Source: an uncultured Aquimarina sp.
GTDB taxonomy: Bacteria; Bacteroidota; Bacteroidia; Flavobacteriales; Flavobacteriaceae
Direction: 5' to 3'
Length of the DNA stretch: 64,000 bases
NCBI GenBank assembly: GCA_947501475.1
Contig: CANMWA010000010.1
Location: 62,001 to 126,000, forward strand
Part shown: in pieces, positions 10,176 to 17,873 of the stretch
Numbering within the stretch: the stretch's first letter is position 1
How the letters are laid out: each line of letters opens with the position of its first letter
Program-made: the position numbers and the translations under genes
The notes under the pieces: generated by a model
What the model was told of the DNA's origin: nothing
Seen by the model: only the letters and a program-made list of their open reading frames with translations
The model's database searches: none

Positions 10176-10407
10176 AATATCTTTATAAAACAACTTTTTG
10201 TTATTAAAATTTAAATTCATGCCACTGCTGAATGCCTAAATTGTAAAGCCTTGCCAGTATTAACTTGCGGGGTATTGATTATAAAAACAGAAGCGTATTT
10301 AGGATTAAGTGTCACATAATGAACTACTTTTATATGAATAGTGAAGTAATTGCCAAGTATTAATAAATGTGCTTTTTTGAATCTATTTTTTTTGGATATA
10401 AAAAACT

Positions 10408-10433
10408 AAAGACCTCTTATTCAAGAGGTCTTT
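10408..10433 (-). terminator. Terminator of the second SusCD operon
   Basis: An 11-base-pair perfect stem (AAAGACCTCTT, loop ATTC) lies 32 bases after the stop of the operon's last lipoprotein gene and continues on the minus strand into a T-rich stretch. It separates the two SusCD transcripts. Confidence 0.88.
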
Positions 10434-10464
10434 GTTGTAATAGTTGTCCTTGTATGCTTAGATA

Positions 10465-11514
10465 TTAATCCACAATAGCTTTAAAAAGTACAGGCCATGT
10501 TAATCCTCCTGGTCGTGTTAATACAACTGTTCCTCTATCTCCTGAAGAGTTACCAAATTCTATAGTCATATCGCCACCAGAAATTTCAGTAATTTTGTAG
10601 GTATAAGAAAAATCAATTTTTTTCTTGGTTTCTTTTTCTACAGTTTTAATAGCTCCACTAGCGACTAGTCCAGTACAATCCCATGTGACTTTAATTTTAT
10701 CAAAATCAATTTTACTAAAAGTGTCTACATAGCAATTGTCAAATTGGCCAAAACTAATGTCGGTTGTTCCGTATTCTCCTCTACCATCTGTCTCAGACCA
10801 CGTTACTTCTCCAGTAGGTAAGCTGTTGGTGCATTGACTTCGCCCTCCTGGGGCAGATATTAATTCTGTAACAGTATAGGTATATGTGCCAGCAAGAGTC
10901 TCTGTGATAGTGCATCCTGCAGTTGTTCGATAAGTATAAGGTGAAGAGAAATATGATCCGCCCGATACATTACCATTGGCATCATCTACTGAAAATGATC
11001 TACCATCTGTAAGTTTTAATAGGAAACGTAGTTCGAAATCATCTTTTCCTTGAATTTTACTTTCGTCTACTTGTGTAAATGCTATTAATTCTTCTGCTGT
11101 AAAAGTGATAATAGACACGGGCACACCTCTATCTCCAGGTTGAAAATCAGAACTATTTATGGTTCTTATTAACCCTATTTCTGTAGAGAGATCATCATCA
11201 TTTTTATCAATCACGCCATCATTATTTGTGTCTACCCTTGTATTTTCAATAAAACGAGTATAGATTTCAATTTCATCTAATAGCCCCCCTTGTTGCGCAT
11301 CTTGCTCTTCTAGAGTAAGTATATAGTTTGACCCTTCATCGAATTGTAATGTAAGATCATTGTATATCATATTATTGTCAATATCAATGGTTCTTAATAC
11401 AGCTCCACTGGTTACTTGGTCTATTACTTGATCTACAGTTTTGTCGTCTCCACTGCAACCAATCAAGACACATGCAGTGACAATTGTAGTTATATAATTA
11501 ATTATTGTTTTCAT
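10465..11514 (-). CDS. Lipoprotein of the second SusCD operon, function unknown
   Basis: I place the start at the ATG at 11514 (349 residues) because it opens directly into a lipoprotein signal (MKTIINYITT, lipobox VLIGC, Cys20). The open frame reaches 11562 only through a TTG. Residues 95-107 read DTNNDGVIDKNDD, a calcium-binding loop like those of EF-hand or thrombospondin type 3 repeats. The rest is beta-rich with an isolated cysteine pair region. Last gene of a SusC-SusD operon, 44 bases after SusD. Probably a surface ligand-binding accessory protein; no family name can be given from sequence alone. Confidence 0.82.
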   Translation of the reverse strand: MKTIINYITTIVTACVLIGCSGDDKTVDQVIDQVTSGAVLRTIDIDNNMIYNDLTLQFDEGSNYILTLEEQDAQQGGLLDEIEIYTRFIENTRVDTNNDGVIDKNDDDLSTEIGLIRTINSSDFQPGDRGVPVSIITFTAEELIAFTQVDESKIQGKDDFELRFLLKLTDGRSFSVDDANGNVSGGSYFSSPYTYRTTAGCTITETLAGTYTYTVTELISAPGGRSQCTNSLPTGEVTWSETDGRGEYGTTDISFGQFDNCYVDTFSKIDFDKIKVTWDCTGLVASGAIKTVEKETKKKIDFSYTYKITEISGGDMTIEFGNSSGDRGTVVLTRPGGLTWPVLFKAIVD

Positions 11515-11558
11515 TTTTTTTATGTTTTTGTTGCTCTTTTTTGAGTTAACGCCTAAAA

Positions 11559-13292
11559 TCAATTTGCTGCCGGAAAAGCTGGAGAATCTCCATTATTATC
11601 CCAAAAAACTTTTTGCACTTGATTTTGTTTTGGATCTACAGACGAATTGTTTGTGGTCAAATCTGCTGGATATGGAAAAGATCTAATAAAATCTCCTGTT
11701 GCAGGATATGGTTCTACATTAGTTTGTAATGTTTTTGGATACCCAGTTCGTCTATAAAAATTATAAGCATCAATTCCGTTACCAAATAGAGCAACCCAAT
11801 ATTGCTCTGCCACGGCATTCCATCTTTGATCCATGGTAGTGGCAGCGTTAAATTGGTTAACCTTGGTTGATATAAAATTATTAATCATAGTATTATCTGC
11901 TTCAAAACCTGTTTGTGCAGATGCATCTCTATTTCTAAAACTGATTACTTTGTTAATTGATTTTGTTAGTCCGTTGTTTAATGCTGTTCCGGCATCAGAA
12001 AAATTCATGTCTTCTAATGCTACTTCAGCGATCATAAAGTCTACCCAAGATGATAATAGGATAGGGGTGATTCCGGCTCCTTGACCACCATCCCCTTGCT
12101 CTGCTCCTTCAAAACTACTGTCGTCAAAGCGACCTGCTGCAGGGTATACCCCAAAAATAGTTCGTAAAAATCCATCTGGTGGAATGCCATCATCATCACC
12201 ATGATCACGCCCCCAATATCCATTGTTTAAAAAACAAAATGTAAAACCATTGTCAATATAATGTTGAGGAGGGCTTTCTAGAGAACAACTTAATGTTTCT
12301 TCGTTTGGCGCAGTTTCGGCGCCAGGCACCACATTAGTTTGTCTATAATAATAGTATCTAATTCTTGGGTCATCTGATTCAGACATCAAATTCATTAGCC
12401 AATTCGACATGTATTCGTCTGCTCCGTCTCCTTCATAATTGTTTGCATATCTTGGATGGCGGTTATCTGGTTGTATTACGTTGGTGCCCCAAGAAAATTC
12501 AAAATCTTCACTAGAGTCCATAATATAGTTGCCAGATCCACTGTCATAAATTTCATTAAACTTTGTTAATGCCTCGCTATCTACTAACCTTTTTTGTAGA
12601 TAAATTTTCATTTTAATGGTGTTGGCTGCCTTAATCCAGTTTTCCCAATTTTTATTATAGTAAAAATCATTTTCTGGTTCAGGATCTGCCTCTTTTTCAA
12701 AATTTACAATAGCTTCGTCTAATAGATCTAATGCAGCCTGATAGATAATAGCTCCATCGTCTACTTTTGGATTTAGGTTTTCACTACCTTGTAAGGCTTC
12801 ACTATAAGGAACATCTCCAAAAAAATCAACTAATGTGGTAATTGTGTAAGCCTCAATAACTTGCGCTATTGCTAGATGGTGATATAGCTCTTCTTCTTTT
12901 GCTATTGGTTGTAGTTCTCTTATGTCGGCCAGAATACCATTAAAAGTTTGGTTGTGGCCATTTTGATCGCCAAAGGAAACATCGGTAGATTGATAAGACC
13001 CGCTCCATACGTCGTTAAAATCTGTTGGGGAATACACATTTTGATAATCCCTACCATTCATATTATCTATACGAGTAACTTGGCCAGCAATGGCACCAAA
13101 ACGCTCTACAACTTTTCCAAAATCAATTTGTATAGAATTTAAAAGCAAGTCTGGGTCAGATTGGTTACTATCTAACTGATTAGGATTTTTGGTTAGATCA
13201 AGTTCTGTGCTTTCGCACGAAGTAAATAATAATCCTATCATTAGGACTATGATTACTGAAATTTTATGTGCTACTATTTTTGTTATTTTCAT
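11559..13292 (-). CDS. SusD/RagB family outer-membrane lipoprotein (SusD-like_2 type)
   Basis: 577 residues, longer than the first SusD of the window (465). Lipobox Cys26 (LLFTSC) after a hydrophobic helix. N-terminal NPNQLDSNQSDPDLLLNSI and the GDVPYSEALQGSENLNPK block identify the SusD-like_2 group; the C-terminal end has SFPYP. A serine-, glycine- and aspartate-rich stretch around residues 330-400 (including HGDDDGIPPDG) is extra compared with the other copy and may form part of the ligand site or bind calcium. It starts 11 bases after the SusC stop, the same spacing as in the neighbouring operon. Confidence 0.93.
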   Translation of the reverse strand: MKITKIVAHKISVIIVLMIGLLFTSCESTELDLTKNPNQLDSNQSDPDLLLNSIQIDFGKVVERFGAIAGQVTRIDNMNGRDYQNVYSPTDFNDVWSGSYQSTDVSFGDQNGHNQTFNGILADIRELQPIAKEEELYHHLAIAQVIEAYTITTLVDFFGDVPYSEALQGSENLNPKVDDGAIIYQAALDLLDEAIVNFEKEADPEPENDFYYNKNWENWIKAANTIKMKIYLQKRLVDSEALTKFNEIYDSGSGNYIMDSSEDFEFSWGTNVIQPDNRHPRYANNYEGDGADEYMSNWLMNLMSESDDPRIRYYYYRQTNVVPGAETAPNEETLSCSLESPPQHYIDNGFTFCFLNNGYWGRDHGDDDGIPPDGFLRTIFGVYPAAGRFDDSSFEGAEQGDGGQGAGITPILLSSWVDFMIAEVALEDMNFSDAGTALNNGLTKSINKVISFRNRDASAQTGFEADNTMINNFISTKVNQFNAATTMDQRWNAVAEQYWVALFGNGIDAYNFYRRTGYPKTLQTNVEPYPATGDFIRSFPYPADLTTNNSSVDPKQNQVQKVFWDNNGDSPAFPAAN

Positions 13293-13303
13293 GACTTATT
13301 TTT

Positions 13304-16300
13304 TTAGAATGAAGCTTTAATACTCATACCATATCTTTTTGAGCTAGGACCGTTTAAGAAATCGAACCCTCTACCATTACCCACACCTAATCCGGCTACA
13401 TTAGGATCAAAATTAGTTCCGTCAGGAATATTGAATGCATCAAACCATAAGTTATATCCAGTAACATTTATGCTTACTGCTCCAAAAGGAGTGTTGTCTA
13501 AAAACTTAGAAGGCATTGAGTATCCAAAAGATAATTCTTGTAATCGTAATACTGTACCATCAAATATACCCAGTTCGTCTGGTCCAAATAACACATTAGA
13601 GAAATAAAATGTAGAGTTGTTGATTTGGATATTATTAGGTGATCCATCATCACGAACTCCAGGGAGTATAAATGTATTTTCTCTATCTACAGTATCGGTT
13701 GTTAATCCACGGCCTAATAATGTAGATACTGTTCTTGAGTAAATATCGCCTCCTTTTACATAGGTGAATAAGAAGCTTAGATTGAAGTTTTTATACGAAA
13801 AAGAATTCGATATATTTAATAAGTAATCTGGATTTGGATCTCCAATTACAAAAGCTCCTTCTTCTTCTCTGTAATTACCAGCGTCATTTACTAGAAAATT
13901 ACCATCACTGTCTCTTTGTATACGGCTACCTACGATTACACCTAAAGGCTCACCTTCTTTTGCAGCATTACCTAGATTCGAAAACCCAGAATAGACAATT
14001 TGGTCAGTGTCGGCTCCAAGATCTTCTACTGTTGTTTCACTTGCGGTAAAATTAATATTGGCATTCCATATAAAACCATCAGCTTTTGGAGATTTTAAAA
14101 TGTCTGCGCCCAGGTCTATTTCGAAACCATCACTTTGTATCTCTCCAATATTTTCACTTTTTAAGGCAGATCCTGTTGAAGGGTCTAATGGTCGATCAAT
14201 GATAAGATCTTCAGTGATACGATTATAATAGGAAGCGTTTAAACTGATTCGATTTCTAAAGAAACGAGATTCTATACCAAATTCGATTTCGTTTAATCGC
14301 TCTGGCTTCAAGTTTGGATTTCCTTCTCTTGCAGGTGTAGAGTTAGTGACAATATCTAACCCTTGGTCGGTGTCCTTAAAGTTTTGTGTATCCAGATCTA
14401 GCGTTGCGGCTATAGGAAATCCACTTGGAAAGTTTGCTGAAGTACCATATCCGCCTCTAATCTTAAGGTAATTTATACCGTTCTCAGATTTTATACCAGA
14501 AAATGCGGTTGTAGGTAAAAATGATAAACTTGCACTTGGATAAAATATAGATCGATTTTCGGTGCTTAAGTTAGATACCCAATCATTTCTTCCTGCAAAG
14601 GTAACATATAGCATTCTTTTATAGTCAAAATCTGCTTGACCATAAAGTCCTACTATGTTTCTTTCTGATTTGAATTCAATTTCATTCTGATTCAAGAAAT
14701 TAACATGTCTAAAAAAATCAAACTCTACTTGGCTGCTACTAGCAACACCATTACGCTCGAATACCTCTCTTCTACTGGTGGCACCAAGGTTAAATGTCAT
14801 TCCTATTTCATCAGTAAGATCATAATCACCATTTATTATAAAGTTATGGTCAAAAATGGTGTTGATGTTTGTCCATGTTTGATAAATACCACTTCGTAAT
14901 GCTGCATCATCACTTACGCCACCTTTGTTTTGTTGATTAATATTAGATTCAGTATAATTGTCTAGACCAAATCGATATACTAAATTTAGGTTGTCGTTAA
15001 AATCATATTGTAAAGTACCGTTGCCAAATACACGATTAGTGACTTGCCTATTAAGAGCATTGTTTACAGTCCATAAAGGGTGTTGAATGCTGTTGTTTTG
15101 TCTGTAATAAACACTTCGCCCGTCTACAGGGCTTTGAAACGGTAGTCCTAGTAAATCTACACTACGAGGTGTAAAAAACAATTCTCCAAAAACTGAGGAT
15201 CCTGTTCCGGTTGCGCCATTACCTAGACTAGCTGAGACAGGAGGACTTTTGAAATCGGTTTTCGAGTAGTTTAAGGTGTTAGAAATAGTGATTTTGTTTG
15301 ATAAAATAGCTCTACCACCAAATCCTAATGTGTTTCTTCTTAGTTTGTTTCCAGGTGTAAAACCTTCGTCCTCTAAGTAACTATAATTTGCATTGTAGCT
15401 TAAAGTATTGTCTGTTGTTGTACCTCTGAAGTTAATCGCAGTGTTGGATACTGTTCCTGTTCTAAAGAAATTTTCTACACTATCGTAAGGCCTCCATTCA
15501 TATCTTGCTCCTGCAAATTCAGGAAATGCAGCAGGGATTCCCGTAGCTGAAGCAGCTGTGCTGTATGGGTGTGCTAATGTTCCGTTCTCATCATATCCTA
15601 CGTTGGGTCTGTCATCGATACCGTTACCCCATCCTGCTACTCCTTCTTGGTCAAAACTTGGTCCCCAGTTACTGAAGAACCATCCAAAAGCTTGATCAAA
15701 TCCATTACCATATTGATCTTGGTAATCGGGTAATGATGCAATTTCGTTAAAAAAGAAAGATGAAGTAATAGTAACTTCGTTCTTTTTAACAGCATTTCCT
15801 GAAGATCCGTTTTTGGTGGTTATTAATATAACGCCATTTCTACCAGCGGTTCCATATAATGTTGCTGCTGCTAGACCTTTTAATACGTTTACACTCTCTA
15901 TACTATTAGGATCTAGATCCAAAAATCTACTTGATCCAGAATTTCCATCTACAAAATCATTTTGACTATTTCCGTCATTTGATCCTTGAGAGTTAGTGTC
16001 GCTACTAAAAGGAACTCCGTCGACTATAAATAGAGGTTGATTACTGCCACTAAATGAGCTTAATCCTCGAATGACAATATTAGTACCAGATCCAGATAAA
16101 CCATTTTGTTGAGTAATGTTTACCCCAGATGCTTTTCCGAATAATACTCGCCCTATGTCACCTTCTGCTCTTTGCTCGAGTTGTTCGTTTTTAACCTCGG
16201 CAACGGCATACCCTAGTGCTTGTTTCTCTCTTTTGATACCTTGGGCGGTAACAATAACTTCTTCTAATTGAGAGGCTGCAGGTTCTAATTGTACATTTAG

Positions 16301-16570
16301 GGTATTGGATGTTCCTACAATAATTTCTCTATTAGTAAAGCCTACGTAGCTAAAGACTAAAGAGCTTCCTTCAGAAGTTTGTAGTGTGTACATTCCATCA
16401 AAGTCTGATTGAGTTCCAGTACTGGTGTTTTTGACGATAATGTTTACGCCTGGAAGTGGTGAGCCTTTGTCATCTGTAATTTTACCTGTTACGGTTTTTT
16501 CTTGTGCAAAAGATAATTGCACGACTAATGCCATAAAAAGCATTAGAATTTGCTTTCTTGATAATTTCAT
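13304..16570 (-). CDS. SusC/RagA family TonB-dependent outer-membrane transporter
   Basis: 1088 residues. Signal peptide ending VQLSFA/Q near residue 22, carboxypeptidase-like domain (GSPLPGVNIIVKNTSTG), TonB-box-like LEEVIVTAQG, plug with VIRGLSSFSGSNQPLFIVDG and SVNVLKGLAAATLYG, and a barrel ending SIKASF. It forms an operon with a SusD lipoprotein and another lipoprotein. Compared with the other SusC here, the N-terminal extension and plug are nearly parallel in sequence while the barrel parts differ, as expected for paralogues with different ligands. Divergent from the ribosomal operon across a 418-base gap. Confidence 0.96.
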   Translation of the reverse strand: MKLSRKQILMLFMALVVQLSFAQEKTVTGKITDDKGSPLPGVNIIVKNTSTGTQSDFDGMYTLQTSEGSSLVFSYVGFTNREIIVGTSNTLNVQLEPAASQLEEVIVTAQGIKREKQALGYAVAEVKNEQLEQRAEGDIGRVLFGKASGVNITQQNGLSGSGTNIVIRGLSSFSGSNQPLFIVDGVPFSSDTNSQGSNDGNSQNDFVDGNSGSSRFLDLDPNSIESVNVLKGLAAATLYGTAGRNGVILITTKNGSSGNAVKKNEVTITSSFFFNEIASLPDYQDQYGNGFDQAFGWFFSNWGPSFDQEGVAGWGNGIDDRPNVGYDENGTLAHPYSTAASATGIPAAFPEFAGARYEWRPYDSVENFFRTGTVSNTAINFRGTTTDNTLSYNANYSYLEDEGFTPGNKLRRNTLGFGGRAILSNKITISNTLNYSKTDFKSPPVSASLGNGATGTGSSVFGELFFTPRSVDLLGLPFQSPVDGRSVYYRQNNSIQHPLWTVNNALNRQVTNRVFGNGTLQYDFNDNLNLVYRFGLDNYTESNINQQNKGGVSDDAALRSGIYQTWTNINTIFDHNFIINGDYDLTDEIGMTFNLGATSRREVFERNGVASSSQVEFDFFRHVNFLNQNEIEFKSERNIVGLYGQADFDYKRMLYVTFAGRNDWVSNLSTENRSIFYPSASLSFLPTTAFSGIKSENGINYLKIRGGYGTSANFPSGFPIAATLDLDTQNFKDTDQGLDIVTNSTPAREGNPNLKPERLNEIEFGIESRFFRNRISLNASYYNRITEDLIIDRPLDPSTGSALKSENIGEIQSDGFEIDLGADILKSPKADGFIWNANINFTASETTVEDLGADTDQIVYSGFSNLGNAAKEGEPLGVIVGSRIQRDSDGNFLVNDAGNYREEEGAFVIGDPNPDYLLNISNSFSYKNFNLSFLFTYVKGGDIYSRTVSTLLGRGLTTDTVDRENTFILPGVRDDGSPNNIQINNSTFYFSNVLFGPDELGIFDGTVLRLQELSFGYSMPSKFLDNTPFGAVSINVTGYNLWFDAFNIPDGTNFDPNVAGLGVGNGRGFDFLNGPSSKRYGMSIKASF

Positions 16571-16592
16571 TTGTGTGATTTATTTTAAAGTG

Positions 16593-16613
16593 GCCAATTT
16601 CAAAAATCATAAT
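16593..16613 (-). promoter_or_regulatory. Conserved susC leader element, copy 2
   Basis: Second copy of the 21-base element found before the other susC (10155-10175), here 22 bases from the start codon. 19 of 21 bases are identical, and the match weakens outside the core. On the minus strand it contains GATTTTTG, a near-match to the -7 box. No clear -33 TTTG is seen at the right distance for this copy, which leaves room for a role other than a promoter. Confidence 0.5.
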
Positions 16614-16900
16614 TAAATCGCATTAAAAAGGTGTATTTTTGATTTTTTTAACTTTTTTTAACTGTTTAAGGTGTTAAATTATAATAATTTAATAGATATT
16701 TTGTTTTTGTGAAATTTGCGCTTAAGTACTATGTAGCTTACGATTTTATGGTTTTTGAGTTGTGTAATAAAGGTTTTCTTGTTCTGTTTTAATGGAACCG
16801 GTTTAGTGCTTTAAAAACTGAAAAAATAAGCTAGATTAAAGGAGATCTTCTTCTGGAACAAACCATTAATTCTAATTATATAAAAATTAATCTCTTAAGA

Positions 16901-16931
16901 TTTGATTTGCTCAAAAATATTTCTACCTTTG
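16901..16931 (+). promoter_or_regulatory. Promoter of the str/S10/spc/alpha superoperon
   Basis: TTTG at 16901-16904, 19 bases, then TACCTTTG at 16924-16931: both boxes and the spacing match the main sigma factor promoter of Bacteroidota exactly. Transcription should start near 16937, giving an rpsL leader of about 50 bases. Confidence 0.85.
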
Positions 16932-16988
16932 CAGCCCTTTAAAAGGGATATTAGTAAAAATTATTTAATATATAGTGTAAAGCAAATT

Positions 16989-17363
16989 ATGCCAACAATT
17001 TCACAATTAGTAAGAAAAGGTAGAGCCAAAATAACTAAGAAGAGTAAATCGGCTGCTTTGGATTCGTGCCCGCAACGCCGCGGTGTTTGTACGCGTGTTT
17101 ATACTACTACTCCTAAGAAACCAAATTCTGCGATGCGTAAAGTAGCGCGTGTTAGGTTGACAAACGGAAAAGAAGTAAACGCATACATCGGTGGTGAAGG
17201 TCACAATCTCCAGGAGCACTCGATAGTATTAGTTAGAGGTGGAAGGGTAAAAGATTTACCAGGAGTTAGATATCATATCGTTCGTGGAGCTTTAGACACC
17301 GCTGGTGTTGAAGGAAGAACGCAACGTAGATCTAAGTATGGTGCAAAACGCCCTAAGAAGTAA
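16989..17363 (+). CDS. rpsL: 30S ribosomal protein S12
   Basis: 124 residues, standard bacterial length when started at the ATG at 16989 (MPTISQLVRKGR). The open frame extends 29 codons further upstream, but that part is the promoter and leader. S12 lies at the decoding centre. PKKPNSAMRK (42-51) and GGRVKDLPGVRYH (84-96) keep Lys43 and Lys88, the positions where streptomycin resistance changes arise, so the wild-type sensitive form is encoded. First gene of the superoperon. Confidence 0.98.
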   Translation: MPTISQLVRKGRAKITKKSKSAALDSCPQRRGVCTRVYTTTPKKPNSAMRKVARVRLTNGKEVNAYIGGEGHNLQEHSIVLVRGGRVKDLPGVRYHIVRGALDTAGVEGRTQRRSKYGAKRPKK

Positions 17364-17386
17364 TTAAAAAACTTTAAGAAGAAGAC

Positions 17387-17863
17387 ATGAGAAAAAGAAA
17401 GGCTAAAAAAAGACCTATTTTACCAGATCCACGTTTTAACGATCAATTAGTGACTCGTTTTGTAAATATGATGATGTGGGATGGTAAAAAGTCAACTGCT
17501 TTTAAGATTTTCTATGATGCGATGGATATCGTTGAAGAGAAAAAACAGAACGAAGAAAAAACTGCATTAGAGATGTGGAAAGACGCATTGTCTAATGTAA
17601 TGCCACACGTAGAGGTGCGAAGCCGTAGAGTTGGTGGAGCTACTTTTCAGATTCCTAATCCAATCAGACCAGACCGTAAGATATCTACCGCTATGAAGTG
17701 GTTGATTCAGTTTTCTCGTAAAAGAAACGAGAAATCAATGGCTCAAAAACTTGCTGCAGAGGTAATAGCTGCAGAAAAAGAAGAAGGAGCAGCGGTTAAG
17801 AAAAGAGTAGATACTCATAAGATGGCTGAAGCAAATAAAGCATTCTCACACTTTAGATTTTAA
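17387..17863 (+). CDS. rpsG: 30S ribosomal protein S7
   Basis: 158 residues, typical length. Primary binder of the 3' major domain of 16S rRNA, at the E site near S11. Family motifs MRKRKAKKR at the start and GGATFQIPNPIRPDRK in the middle, and the C-terminal HKMAEANKAFSHFRF. Follows rpsL by 23 bases and precedes fusA by 10, the conserved str order. No S7-type operator fold was recognised in the short rpsL-rpsG gap. Confidence 0.98.
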   Translation: MRKRKAKKRPILPDPRFNDQLVTRFVNMMMWDGKKSTAFKIFYDAMDIVEEKKQNEEKTALEMWKDALSNVMPHVEVRSRRVGGATFQIPNPIRPDRKISTAMKWLIQFSRKRNEKSMAQKLAAEVIAAEKEEGAAVKKRVDTHKMAEANKAFSHFRF

Positions 17864-17873
17864 TCATTAAGAA

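Larger units (their letters stand above)
10135..10464. other. 330-base gap between the two SusCD operons
   Basis: Holds the leader of the downstream susC gene (about 10135-10200, with the shared element described separately), an AT-rich middle part in which I see no gene, and the terminator of the upstream operon at 10408-10433. The promoter of the first operon should be here. A possible minus-strand -33 TTG lies 20 bases before a GATTTTTG box inside the shared element. Confidence 0.6.
16571..16988. other. 418-base divergent gap between susC and rpsL
   Basis: Contains the minus-strand susC leader (shared element at 16593-16613), about 250 bases of AT-rich DNA in which I see no gene, and the promoter of the ribosomal superoperon near 16901-16931. 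The plus-strand frame upstream of rpsL stays open from 16902, but the family start is the ATG at 16989. Confidence 0.7.

Noticed and set aside
16902..16988. Upstream extension of rpsL by 29 codons
   Set aside because: The segment contains the -7 promoter box, and S12 proteins begin at the ATG at 16989.
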